Below are positions 1 through 8,302 of a DNA stretch of 38,276 nucleotides, in pieces. Below the pieces are notes generated by a model. It worked only from the letters and a program-made list of their open reading frames with translations, was not told the origin of the DNA and searched no databases. Each line of letters starts with the position of its first letter. Position 1 is the stretch's first letter. The DNA comes from Promethearchaeota archaeon (GTDB lineage: Archaea; Asgardarchaeota; Lokiarchaeia; Sigynarchaeales; SOKP01), in NCBI GenBank assembly GCA_019058515.1, contig JAHPYY010000083.1, positions 1 through 38,276 on the forward strand. Reading direction: 5' to 3'. Position numbers and translations under genes: made by a program.

Positions 1-311
1 ATCATTAACCATTCGGGGATTTCTCTAAAAGTTTCGTAATCTGTTATATCAAAACATACGAAAGCTCCGCTTGCTCCTTTACAATAATCTGGCAAAAGTT
101 CACGGAACCGTCTCTCGCCAGCAAAATCCCATAATTGCATTTTTACTATTTCTCCACTATCTAATTTTTCCGATTTTGTATGAAACCCTGCTCCTATCGT
201 CATTTTGTATCCTTCTTCAAATTTTCCCGTTGTATAGCGATTAACCATAGCCGTCTTTCCTACTCCCCCCGCACCCGCTATTAAAACTTTAAAAATCCAC
301 GAACTTTGCAT
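1..311 (-). CDS. Ras/Rab-like small GTPase, C-terminus cut by window edge
   Basis: A small GTP-binding switch protein of the Ras superfamily. Only the first ~103 residues are present because the gene runs off the left edge. Directly visible are the P-loop GAGGVGKT at residues 13-20, a switch I region with the conserved Thr at about 38 (MTIGAGF), and the G3 motif D62-F-A-G65-E66 followed by RRFRELLPDY (switch II). The Gln that Ras uses for hydrolysis after the G3 glycine is Glu here, as far as a by-eye alignment shows. The NKxD and SAK motifs would lie outside the window. The ATG at 309-311 is the first start, and the P-loop begins only 12 residues later, which fits the family. Large small-GTPase families are an established feature of Asgard genomes. 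The partner GAP or GEF is unknown; a roadblock-like protein is encoded 10 kb away. Confidence 0.93.
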   Translation of the reverse strand, partial: MQSSWIFKVLIAGAGGVGKTAMVNRYTTGKFEEGYKMTIGAGFHTKSEKLDSGEIVKMQLWDFAGERRFRELLPDYCKGASGAFVCFDITDYETFREIPEWLM

Positions 312-547
312 GAATAATATCCTCTTCTTCTATCTCAAAGTAAGTTTTTAATAGTTATATAATGTTGAGATTTTATTAAAAAATCTTTTTTTCTAATAGC
401 CATGTATTTTTTTATATTATAAAATCAAAATTGGTCCAACTTAAGTTTGTGGTTTAAAATAAATTTATTAAAAAAGATTGAACAATCCTAATTCAAATTC
501 TGAATTACAAATTACTTGCTATTAATCTCAAGTTGAGTTAATTTTAT

Positions 548-1474
548 TTAAAAGTTATTATTTCTCAAGAATTCAAATAACTCTTTTTCGTTCGGTAATC
601 CCGTTCTTGCCCCCAGCTTTTGAATTTTTAAAGCTGCAGCAGCATTTGCGTATTTGCAAGAATCTTCAAGCGATAAGTTCTTTAACCAATACGCAACAGA
701 AAATGCACCGTTAAATGCGTCACCTGCTCCGGTCGTGTCAATTACCTTATTGACTTTGAATGCGGGGATTTTAGATTGCTTTTTTTTTGTTGTAATCAAA
801 GCACCTTCATAACCCATAGTAATTATTACAATAGGAATTCCTTTTTTTATTAAGATCTTTGCCGCTTCTTCCATGTTGGTAGTTTTAGTAATTATTTTTG
901 CTCCCTCTTTATTCGGTATAAGCACATCAGAATCTAGTAAAATTTCTTTTAATTCTTGCCAACCTCTTAAAGCCACTTGAGGTTCTAAATCTATACTAAT
1001 TTTTACATCGTTATTTTGTGCTATTTTTATAGCTTTCTCAGTTAAATCTTGATGAATTATTGTGGTATGCAATACTTTAGCTCGAGAAATGTAATCCTCA
1101 TTTAAGTCTGATATGTTCAATCTGGTCTCTTTCATATAAGGAGATTGAATAATCGTCTTCTCGCCTTCTGTAACAAAGATGAAATTTACAGGAGTTTTTT
1201 TTCCTTTTTTGTGGAAAGTACATTGAACATCAACACCTTCACTTATAAAATCGTTGATTAAAAAATCTCCGTAATTATCTTCTCCTACAGCCCCAATAAA
1301 TCCACACTTTCCACCTAATCTAGCTATCGCTACCAAATAATTGGCAGTTACTCCTCCTGCAAAAATACTTTCACTGATGGCGTCTACTTTTTCGTCCGGT
1401 CGGGGATAGGTGGGAATTTCCATAACCCAGTCCACTACAACTTCCCCTAACCCGGCTATGTTTACTTCGTTCAC
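548..1474 (-). CDS. PfkB-family carbohydrate/nucleoside kinase
   Basis: An ATP-dependent kinase of the ribokinase (PfkB) family that phosphorylates a sugar or nucleoside hydroxyl. The 308-residue length is normal for the family. Visible signatures are the N-terminal substrate-lid di-glycine (FAGGVTANYLVAIARLGG, residues 38-55), NKEG at 188-191, and the C-terminal anion-hole/catalytic motif DTTGAGDAFNGAF beginning at residue 246, with D252 as predicted base. Substrate cannot be fixed from sequence; ribose, fructose, adenosine and cytidine/inosine kinases all share this scaffold. It stands alone on the minus strand, and 236 bases without a recognisable gene separate it from the small GTPase. 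Confidence 0.9.
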   Translation of the reverse strand: MNEVNIAGLGEVVVDWVMEIPTYPRPDEKVDAISESIFAGGVTANYLVAIARLGGKCGFIGAVGEDNYGDFLINDFISEGVDVQCTFHKKGKKTPVNFIFVTEGEKTIIQSPYMKETRLNISDLNEDYISRAKVLHTTIIHQDLTEKAIKIAQNNDVKISIDLEPQVALRGWQELKEILLDSDVLIPNKEGAKIITKTTNMEEAAKILIKKGIPIVIITMGYEGALITTKKKQSKIPAFKVNKVIDTTGAGDAFNGAFSVAYWLKNLSLEDSCKYANAAAALKIQKLGARTGLPNEKELFEFLRNNNF

Positions 1475-1551
1475 GGAAGTTATAGAAATTGTTAAAAATA
1501 TTTGATCGTACGCGATTAAGCGCTTATAAATAAATGAAGTGATTTGTTATT

Positions 1552-3273
1552 TTATATTCTTTCCATAATATTCTTTAACTCACTGGAATAATTTAATTCC
1601 TTGAAATCAATGACATTTAAATCATATCGGTTTTGATTATTAAATTGATTTAATAATGTCCTTCCTGTTATCACCAAATCCCTTCCAATCAATTGACTTG
1701 AACAATTTTCTAAAAACGATTCAAAGTCTGGGGAATACTTTACATCTTTAATTTGTGAGGTGGAAAATCCAAGTAGCCTTTCTGCTTGTACCCCAAAAAA
1801 AGTAGTTCTAATGGTTCCAGTTCCATCGTCTATTAAAACATTTAAAATTAGTCTATGAATTATTTCGTGTGTTTCTTCACAAGAACAATTATCAACTTTT
1901 TTAAAACATTTAGAACAAGCTTCATAAAGAATTACATTTCTATCTTCTATTTGTTTAACAATGAATCCATTAATTTCAATGACCTCTTGATTCTGAATTT
2001 CAGCTATCTTTGTAACTCTTCCATGAACCTCTTTAATTTTCGCTTTTTCAGCCACTTGATTATAAATTATGTTATTTAATTTTAAATCGTCAATAACTTC
2101 AAGATTCGAGCTCTGAAGGAAATTCACTTCATTTCTTTGCGAAAATGAGCTAAATCGTACGGATACATCCTTTAAACTCACACTTATACCATTTTTTAAT
2201 CGTTTTGAGTATTCTTCTGCTGAATCTCTCCATAAAGTCACTCTTATAGAGTCTGTATCGTCACTTACATTAAATCCAAGAAGAGAGACAGCTTCACCAG
2301 TCTTTAAGCTAATCTCTTTTAAATTTTCAATTGAGGTTATTATCCCTTTAAAGGAAACAACACCTTGAGTATTCTGCAAATCGCTGATTTTCTGGAAAGA
2401 ATCATCTTGAATTTCTAATTTTTCAGAGAGTTTCGTGATTTTTGTTGATATTCGTGCGTGTAATTCAAGTTGGTTGATTAGGAATTGACTTTCTTTTGAA
2501 TATAGGTTTGAAATCGATACAAAATCACCAACATTGAATAAGTTCAATTTTTCTACATCAGAATTCCAAAAAGTAACTCTAATCGAACCAGTAGTATCTT
2601 TAATTCTAATGGAACACAATTTTCCTGTATTGTCATTCTTCTTAAACTCTTTAATATCACTAATATGAAGAATTTTTCCTTCAATTGTAAGGCCTTGCTG
2701 TTTAGATTGAATTTCGTTGATTTTTAACACGTGAATTTCCTTCTTTGGGTATTTTTTATAATCAACATCTGTTGGATCAGTTAATATTTTACCAAACCGC
2801 CCTAAATGTACTTCTAGTTGTTGATTTATCCCCATTTTCACATACCCATTTATGACTTTTACAAGAGTGTTCATGTTTAAAGAATTTAAATACCCAGTTT
2901 TGTCATCCCAAAGTACCACCCGAACTTCTCCAGTTCCATCAAATAGTTTAAACGAACCAACAAAACCTTGAGTACCATCTTTTTTGGAAAAATTACGGAT
3001 ATTGTAAACATCCTGTACACGCCCAATTAAAGTGATATTTTTCATGTTTTGCGTAAGCTTTGAAATGTTGATTTCAATATCATTAATAAAGTCTTTTTCC
3101 TCGTCATTAAGGTTGACACCTAACTCTTTTGAAATTATGAAAAGAGCCCCTTCTTCAGAAATCAATCCTTCAAGTTCTTTTTTCTTCTCTTCTATTAATT
3201 CTTGAATTTCTTTGCGACCTATTCCAGTTTCTTCAACAATTTTCTTTATATATTCTTCTGTTTTCATAGTCAT
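1552..3273 (-). CDS. Replication protein A, large subunit type, four OB folds with zinc finger
   Basis: Single-stranded DNA-binding protein of the archaeal/eukaryotic RPA70 type, acting in replication, recombination and repair. The 573 residues divide into a short helical N-terminal region (about 1-70), three OB folds (about 78-165, 192-275 and 303-395) and a fourth OB fold (about 412-560) interrupted by a zinc site C453-x2-C456-x6-C463-x-C465. The repeated pattern of a DGTGxxRVxLW-like strand (at 112-122, 228-236, 341-348 and 483-493) marks each OB fold. Two start codons lie close together (3271-3273 and 3265-3267); the first is used here. A second, shorter RPA32-like gene lies at 22548-23285, so the cell may assemble a heteromeric RPA. 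It is monocistronic as far as can be seen. Confidence 0.9.
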   Translation of the reverse strand: MTMKTEEYIKKIVEETGIGRKEIQELIEEKKKELEGLISEEGALFIISKELGVNLNDEEKDFINDIEINISKLTQNMKNITLIGRVQDVYNIRNFSKKDGTQGFVGSFKLFDGTGEVRVVLWDDKTGYLNSLNMNTLVKVINGYVKMGINQQLEVHLGRFGKILTDPTDVDYKKYPKKEIHVLKINEIQSKQQGLTIEGKILHISDIKEFKKNDNTGKLCSIRIKDTTGSIRVTFWNSDVEKLNLFNVGDFVSISNLYSKESQFLINQLELHARISTKITKLSEKLEIQDDSFQKISDLQNTQGVVSFKGIITSIENLKEISLKTGEAVSLLGFNVSDDTDSIRVTLWRDSAEEYSKRLKNGISVSLKDVSVRFSSFSQRNEVNFLQSSNLEVIDDLKLNNIIYNQVAEKAKIKEVHGRVTKIAEIQNQEVIEINGFIVKQIEDRNVILYEACSKCFKKVDNCSCEETHEIIHRLILNVLIDDGTGTIRTTFFGVQAERLLGFSTSQIKDVKYSPDFESFLENCSSQLIGRDLVITGRTLLNQFNNQNRYDLNVIDFKELNYSSELKNIMERI

Positions 3274-3477
3274 GAGCTTAAATTTTTTAAGAATCGCTTT
3301 TTTCTTTAAGGATAAATTAAAAAGTAAATTAGATAGTATCCTTTAAAAATTAAACTATTTAAACATAATTAATTCTCTTGATAGTAGATATTTCCTGTAA
3401 ATCGAATAAGTTTTTTCAATATTAATTTGTTGTCTGACATAAGTAGAATCCATTTACAAAAGAGTGATGATGTGTAA

Positions 3478-4212
3478 ATGTTTAAAGTTATACCGGTCCT
3501 TGATTTATTGAATTCTATCATAGTACACGCAAAGAAGGGGGAAAGATCGAAATATCGACCTTTAAAGTCTTATTTATTTACATCTAACGATGTCGTTGAA
3601 ATCATCAATTCATTAAAGGACAAATTTGGATTTAACATGTTCTATATAGCAGATCTAGACTCAATAACTAAATTAAAACCAAATTTTGAAATTTTTAAAG
3701 ACATATATCAAATTCAAAATGTTGATTTTCTAATCGATCCCGGTATAAGGAATTTTGATGACTTAAAATTGTTTAAAAACTTTGGTTTAAAAAAAATCAT
3801 AATAGGTATTGAAACTATAGAAAGATATGAAGATATTCTAAATGGGATAAATGAATTTGGAGTCAGAAATATTTTTCTAAGCATAGATCTTTATCAAGGA
3901 TTAACAATATCAAGGGATCCAGCTTTAAAAAACAAAAACCTGTTAGATTTACTTAGTATTTTAGAAAAAGTAAAAGTAGAAAACATAATTCTCTTGGATC
4001 TGCACCGCGTAGGTCAAAAAGTTGGAGGAATTCCTCCAACTTATTTAAAATTTAGGTCTGAATTCAAAGGAACCTTATTTGTAGGTGGTGGTATTAAAAA
4101 TATGGAAGATATTTTACTATATAAGAGTAAAAACTTTGATGGAGTTTTAATCGGAACTTCTTTATATGATGGAACTATAAAACCCGAAATTATTAAAAAT
4201 CTTGAATATTAA
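3478..4212 (+). CDS. HisA-related (beta/alpha)8-barrel protein
   Basis: A TIM-barrel protein related to phosphoribosylformimino-5-aminoimidazole carboxamide ribotide isomerase (HisA). The start VIPVLDLLN carries the Asp expected on strand beta-1, and FLSIDLYQG the second Asp on strand beta-5; GGGIKNMEDI and GVLIGTSLYDG are the two C-terminal phosphate-binding glycine loops. The 244-residue length fits. It more closely resembles the uncharacterised archaeal HisA-like group than true HisA, because no other histidine gene is nearby and the substrate loops differ. HisA-like genes of this group are often found near C1-carrier genes, and mfnB lies 0.7 kb downstream, so a role in C1-cofactor metabolism is plausible but inferred. 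Its stop overlaps the convergent stop of the next gene by 4 bases. Confidence 0.8.
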   Translation: MFKVIPVLDLLNSIIVHAKKGERSKYRPLKSYLFTSNDVVEIINSLKDKFGFNMFYIADLDSITKLKPNFEIFKDIYQIQNVDFLIDPGIRNFDDLKLFKNFGLKKIIIGIETIERYEDILNGINEFGVRNIFLSIDLYQGLTISRDPALKNKNLLDLLSILEKVKVENIILLDLHRVGQKVGGIPPTYLKFRSEFKGTLFVGGGIKNMEDILLYKSKNFDGVLIGTSLYDGTIKPEIIKNLEY

Positions 4213-4736
4213 TTCGCTACTATTTCTCCACTTGGTGTTAGCTCTAACGATTTTTTACAAATCGGACAAGATTTTTTCATTTTTACCCATTCTGCTAAAT
4301 GATTCCCATGAGCTTGACTATTACATAGGGGGCAACTCAAAACATGATCAAAAATCTCTATGTTTTTTCCACATACAGAACAGTTAGTTTTTGAAACTGT
4401 AGAAATTTTTAAAATCTCCTTTTTTAGATCTAATTCAATGTTATCGGTGTTTTCAGAACTTGGATTAACTTGTTTAAGCTCAGAACCTGTATCGACACAA
4501 AAAACTGTACCTTGAGCGTCGTCTTTCTTATTTCCGATCCAAACTACTGAGCCTTTAAAATAACTACTTCCTTGTTTTTCTAGTGATAATTTTAGTTTCC
4601 GATCCTCCATTACATAGGTTTGTATTACTCTTGTGTATTTAATATCCATATGAGACGTTATTTGCTGAATTACTTCTAAAGGATCTTTAAAAATATCTGG
4701 AGTTAAATTTACTTTTAAAACTTGTTTAGGAGACAT
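4209..4736 (-). CDS. Protein with C-terminal RING-like zinc domain
   Basis: A 175-residue protein with no recognised N-terminal domain (about 1-112, mixed alpha/beta). The C-terminal part has a clear cross-brace zinc pattern: C119-x2-C122-x12-C135-x2-C138-x4-H143-x2-H146-x10-C157-x2-C160. The tail of this motif (HLAEW followed by CPIC) resembles the RING consensus CL-xx-W...CPxC, with His in place of one Cys. RING proteins act as ubiquitin E3 ligases in eukaryotes, and several Asgard lineages encode a ubiquitin system, so a ubiquitin-related role is possible. No E1, E2 or ubiquitin gene is seen in this window, so it may equally be a general zinc-binding adaptor. It converges with the HisA-related gene, overlapping by 4 bases. 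Confidence 0.72.
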   Translation of the reverse strand: MSPKQVLKVNLTPDIFKDPLEVIQQITSHMDIKYTRVIQTYVMEDRKLKLSLEKQGSSYFKGSVVWIGNKKDDAQGTVFCVDTGSELKQVNPSSENTDNIELDLKKEILKISTVSKTNCSVCGKNIEIFDHVLSCPLCNSQAHGNHLAEWVKMKKSCPICKKSLELTPSGEIVAN

Positions 4737-4885
4737 GATATATCAATTTGATTTGATTTAATATTATGATAAATATTCTTCTATTTAATTATGATGAAAA
4801 TTCCAGCAATTAATAAAAATATTATAGTTTGATTTTGAAAAAAAATTTATTTTAAATTTAATGAAGTATGATTATAGGATGAGTT

Positions 4886-5620
4886 ATGTCAAAGAAAATT
4901 AAAATTTTAGTTAGTCCTCGAAATATTGAAGAAGCTAAAGTCGTAGTGAATTCTGGAGTAGATTATGTTGACTGCAAAAATCCAGAGGAGGGATCATTAG
5001 GAGCAAATTTCCCTTGGATAATTAAGGAGATGAAAGCATTGATGAATCCAAATAATCATCAGAAGTTAAGCGCTACCATCGGGGATTTTCCTTATCTGCC
5101 TGGATCCGCTTCTTTAGCTGCGTTAGGTGCGGTGCTATCAGGAGCTGATATAATCAAGGTAGGTTTAAAAGGACCGAAAGATATTATCCAAGGAGTTAAG
5201 CTTATGAGTAATGTAGTTAAAGCCGTGAAGTCTTTTGACAATTTAAAAAAAGTTGTTGTAGCGGGATACGCTGACAAAAGTCGGTTAGACTTTTCACCAG
5301 AAATCTTTGATATACCGCATATTGCCAAAAAATCTGGTGCGGATATAGCAATGCTCGACACATATATCAAAGATGGTCTTGGAATTTTTGACTTTCTTGA
5401 CGTAAATCAACTAATAAAATTTAAAAATCTATCTGAAGAGATGGGATTAAAATTTGCTCTAGCAGGAAATTTAGGAATCAATGATGTTGCTAAAATTAAA
5501 GATGTTGCACCAGATATTATTGGAGTTAGAAGTGTTGTATGTGAAAATAGTGATAGATTAAATGGAACGATAAAAGCGGATTTAATACAAAATATAGTCC
5601 AAATAATTGATCAAGCTTGA
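4886..5620 (+). CDS. mfnB: (5-formylfuran-3-yl)methyl phosphate synthase, methanofuran biosynthesis
   Basis: Makes the furan ring of methanofuran by condensing two molecules of glyceraldehyde 3-phosphate (the established MfnB reaction). The 244-residue protein matches the archaeal family throughout: DCKNPEEGSLGANFPW near the N-terminus with the catalytic Lys at 31, IKVGLKG at 90-96, and MLDTYIKDG with D158 and K162 at the same four-residue spacing as the Asp/Lys pair of the methanogen enzyme. RGVRS/CENSDR-like residues near the C-terminus also match. The gene starts with ATG after a purine-rich stretch and overlaps the following acetyltransferase by 4 bases (TTGA). Its presence implies a methanofuran-type C1 carrier and probably a formyl-methanofuran branch of a Wood-Ljungdahl pathway; that is inference. 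Confidence 0.9.
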   Translation: MSKKIKILVSPRNIEEAKVVVNSGVDYVDCKNPEEGSLGANFPWIIKEMKALMNPNNHQKLSATIGDFPYLPGSASLAALGAVLSGADIIKVGLKGPKDIIQGVKLMSNVVKAVKSFDNLKKVVVAGYADKSRLDFSPEIFDIPHIAKKSGADIAMLDTYIKDGLGIFDFLDVNQLIKFKNLSEEMGLKFALAGNLGINDVAKIKDVAPDIIGVRSVVCENSDRLNGTIKADLIQNIVQIIDQA

Positions 5621-6132
5621 AGAGTGCTGTTAATTTGAATGGTAATATTAATTATAAAACATTGGGCTCTGTAAATTATTTAGAATTAATGATATGTGCA
5701 AAAGAATTCATAGAATTAATAGATAATTTTATGGACAAATTCAAGAGTAATCGGTTTGTTTATTCTGCAGCGTACTTAAATAATACTCTAATAGGTATTT
5801 TGGTCGCTCAAGATAAAAGCAAAATGGTTAATAAATTTGAAAAAATATTACCTTCAATTTGTATATATCTAATCTATGTAGTGAAGGATTTCCGTGGACA
5901 AAATGTTGGAAGAAACTTACTATTGAATTTAATTAACAATTTAAGAGGTAAATTTGCCACGATTTATACAAAATTACCTTTAAAATACAAAAAAGGTATA
6001 GATTTTTATTTAAGAAACAATTTCCATCGCGTTCAAATCCAGAAAAACAAAATTATTTTAGAACACAATCTATGGAATGATTTCGGGCTGAGAGATTGTA
6101 AAATTATTGAGGAAGATTTTAGTTTATTCTAA
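5617..6132 (+). CDS. GNAT-family acetyltransferase-like protein, coupled to mfnB
   Basis: A 171-residue protein with the acetyl-CoA-binding core of the GNAT fold: a central strand IYLIYVVKDFRGQNVGRNLLLNLIN (shown in part; the R/Q-x-x-G-x-G/V signature is DFRGQNVG, about residue 90-97), then a FYLRNNF segment typical of the fourth motif. The substrate is unknown. The start is taken as TTG at 5617-5619, overlapping the mfnB stop as TTGA, an arrangement that suggests translational coupling; a start further in cannot be excluded. Its position directly after mfnB makes a role in cofactor modification conceivable but not shown. Confidence 0.7.
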   Translation: MKSAVNLNGNINYKTLGSVNYLELMICAKEFIELIDNFMDKFKSNRFVYSAAYLNNTLIGILVAQDKSKMVNKFEKILPSICIYLIYVVKDFRGQNVGRNLLLNLINNLRGKFATIYTKLPLKYKKGIDFYLRNNFHRVQIQKNKIILEHNLWNDFGLRDCKIIEEDFSLF

Positions 6133-6185
6133 ATGAAATATTTGATACATTCTTCATTCTGTTATATCTAACTACTTAAATAATA

Positions 6186-7142
6186 TTATAGTACTCTTGG
6201 CCCTGAGTCGGATATTTTTAATTCTTGGTATAAAAGCTTCTCATTAAAAGAATGCAATAATTCAGTAACTTGATTTTTATTTTTTTCTTTGCAAATTGCA
6301 TATACTGAACGACCTAATTGATTCATACTTGCTCCGATAATATCTAATTTATTAAGTTCAATCAATATATCCTCTAATGGACTTAAGTTTAAAATATTCA
6401 GTATTTCAATCTTCTTTACAAATTCGTAAGAAGTGGTTACAAAAGTTTTAATATCTGGGGTGTGAAGCAATTTTCTTAAAGCTCCCCTTCCAGCTATTTT
6501 TATCCTATTTCTAAAATCTAAGTTTGTTAATATAGATTTAGTGTAAATTGGTCCTAATGATATACAGATTATTGTTATATCACTTGGAACTTCTATTTTC
6601 TGGGAAAAACAAGGGTATCCCGCTTTAGTTAAGATACTTAATCCTCCTGTAAGTTGACCACACACCGTACCTAGACCTGTTTTATTTATGACTTCTGAAA
6701 TATGGGCATATTTACCTAAATCATTATTATTCAAATTTAAATTATATAATTTGTTAAGTCCAAATATTAAGCCTAAAGCCCCTGATCCGCTAGCACCATA
6801 GCCACAACCCACAGGTAGCTGGAAATCGTGTCGAACTTCAATGTTTATAGGAGTGTCTAAAAGCTTAATAACCTGATTAATTATATATTTTGATGTATTC
6901 GCGTTTTTAGTTTCATTAATTCCGTTAATAAAAATTTCAAAGGAGTTAATTTTGATATCTGTTTTAGCTATGATTGTAGTCTTTCCATATGCGCTTAAAT
7001 TAAAACCCGCACCAGTAGAACCAATCTCAGAAGGATTTTCTATTACTTTTCCGTTTACTTCATCAACAATTTCAAAAAAACCAGAAATTCTATGAGGCAC
7101 TGATACTTCGATTTTAATTATTTCATTTTTCATTAAAATCAT
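6186..7142 (-). CDS. Pantoate kinase (archaeal CoA pathway)
   Basis: Phosphorylates pantoate to 4-phosphopantoate, the archaeal replacement for the bacterial pantothenate kinase step. It is a GHMP-superfamily protein of 318 residues. The N-terminus VPHRISGFFEI and the segment GSTGAGFNLS match the archaeal pantoate kinase family, and the ATP-binding glycine-rich loop reads LPVGCGYGASGSGALG. TGLGTVCGQLTGG fits the family's TGLGDV-type motif. The start used is the ATG at 7140-7142; an in-frame ATG three codons on is an alternative. It is divergent from the UMP kinase gene with 57 bases between them. The next pathway enzyme (4-phosphopantoate--beta-alanine ligase) is at 33627 and ketopantoate reductase at 35062. 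Confidence 0.88.
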   Translation of the reverse strand: MILMKNEIIKIEVSVPHRISGFFEIVDEVNGKVIENPSEIGSTGAGFNLSAYGKTTIIAKTDIKINSFEIFINGINETKNANTSKYIINQVIKLLDTPINIEVRHDFQLPVGCGYGASGSGALGLIFGLNKLYNLNLNNNDLGKYAHISEVINKTGLGTVCGQLTGGLSILTKAGYPCFSQKIEVPSDITIICISLGPIYTKSILTNLDFRNRIKIAGRGALRKLLHTPDIKTFVTTSYEFVKKIEILNILNLSPLEDILIELNKLDIIGASMNQLGRSVYAICKEKNKNQVTELLHSFNEKLLYQELKISDSGPRVL

Positions 7143-7199
7143 CTATCGCTTTAGTTTGAATATATGTAAATTAAATAAGAGCTTAAATTAAGAATTATT

Positions 7200-7907
7200 A
7201 TGAGCGAAAATATCGTAATAAAATTTGGAGGTTCACTTCTCTTTAATGAAGACAGAACAATTAATTCAGGTAAGATAGAAGAATTTTGTCAAATTTTAAA
7301 ATCAAATACAAGTTTCAACAAAACCATAATAGTTTGCGGAGGAGGTCTATTTGCACGCGAATATATAAAGTCTATGCGTGAATTAGGTAGTAATGAAGCT
7401 CTATGTGATCTAATTGGGATTGAAGTATCCCGGTTAAATTCAATGATAATTAGGAATTGTTTAAAGCACGACGCCGTTTCATTCATTCCGAGATCAGTTG
7501 AAGAATTATCCCTAGCTTTAATGTTTGATGGATTTATAGTAATGGGAGGGTTACAACCAGGACAATCCACCACTTCTGTTTCTTTAGAAGTTTCAGAATA
7601 TATCAATTCAAAAAAAATAGTAATTTTAACTGATGTGGATGGGATCTACGATAAAGATCCAAAAAAAAATTCTGACGCTAAGATGTACAAAAAAATAAGT
7701 CTTTCAGAGTTACAAACCCTTATTCTTAAATCAGCAAAAAATAAACAGGCTTCTGCGGGAGAATATCGAATTTTTGACGCGGTTTCCCTTCAAATACTCA
7801 AAAGAAGTAAAATAAAGGCATATATCATGTCGGGATTAAATCTAAAGGAGTTCAAAAAATTTTGGAACGGAAGTGAAGATATACATGGAACAATTATAAT
7901 GGAATAA
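7200..7907 (+). CDS. pyrH: Uridylate (UMP) kinase, archaeal type
   Basis: Converts UMP to UDP with ATP; a member of the amino-acid-kinase fold. Family motifs are visible in order: IKFGGSLL at the N-terminus, VCGGGLFAREYI, IGIEVSRLNSMII, GGLQPGQSTTSVSLEVSE, ILTDVDGIYDKDPKKNSDAK, and a C-terminal G...HGTII. The GGxxPGxxTT and IGIxxxRxNxM segments are those of archaeal UMP kinases rather than aspartokinases. The methanofuran kinase MfnE also has this fold, and mfnB is nearby, but the motif set fits UMP kinase better. The 235-residue length is usual. The ATG lies a few bases after an AT-rich stretch, suggesting a short or absent leader. Confidence 0.84.
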   Translation: MSENIVIKFGGSLLFNEDRTINSGKIEEFCQILKSNTSFNKTIIVCGGGLFAREYIKSMRELGSNEALCDLIGIEVSRLNSMIIRNCLKHDAVSFIPRSVEELSLALMFDGFIVMGGLQPGQSTTSVSLEVSEYINSKKIVILTDVDGIYDKDPKKNSDAKMYKKISLSELQTLILKSAKNKQASAGEYRIFDAVSLQILKRSKIKAYIMSGLNLKEFKKFWNGSEDIHGTIIME

Positions 7908-7980
7908 AGGAAGCAACAAATTTTTTAGTTTCCCTAGTTTTATAAAAATATAATTTAAAAAATCGTATTATAAAAAAATA

Positions 7981-8226
7981 ATGTCGCAATCTTCTTCTTG
8001 GAAAGACCAGATTAAAAAAAAATGGGGCCCTCATTTACATTGTCCTATATGCGGTAAAGCTATGCCAACTAATAAAAAATTTTGTAGTCAAGCATGTAGA
8101 GATAATTATCTTGGGCAAGAAAAAAAGCAAAAGAAGAGAGGTCGTTTGCAACTTGTTTTTTTTGTTGGGATGATGATTGTAATGTTTGTTGTGATGTTTT
8201 TATTGCCTGGCCTAATGGGAGGATAG
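7981..8226 (+). CDS. Small zinc-ribbon membrane protein (DUF2116-like)
   Basis: An 81-residue protein. It has one zinc ribbon, HCPICGKAMPTNKKFCSQAC (residues about 20-39, C-x2-C-x11-C-x3-C), a lysine-rich linker, and one hydrophobic segment (about 57-77) ending in a short Gly-rich tail. This layout matches the archaeal DUF2116 family, whose function is not known. The single membrane segment at the C-terminus makes it a candidate tail-anchored protein, and a Get3 homologue is encoded at 31233; a link between them is only a possibility. Confidence 0.78.
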   Translation: MSQSSSWKDQIKKKWGPHLHCPICGKAMPTNKKFCSQACRDNYLGQEKKQKKRGRLQLVFFVGMMIVMFVVMFLLPGLMGG

Positions 8227-8302
8227 TTTTTTCATTAGATTTAAGAATTTTATCCAACAATTTCTATAATCATTATTTTCTCTTGAAATGCAGGGAGTGG
8301 GA

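Noticed and set aside
3464..3477. C/D-box-like TGATGA just before the HisA-related start codon.
   Set aside because: No matching D box (CTGA) at suitable spacing; it is more likely part of the translation-start region.
7200..7907. The amino-acid-kinase-fold gene as the methanofuran kinase MfnE.
   Set aside because: The IGIxxxRxNxM, GGxxPGxxTT and DVDGIYDKDPKK motifs fit archaeal UMP kinase better; only the closeness to mfnB favoured MfnE.
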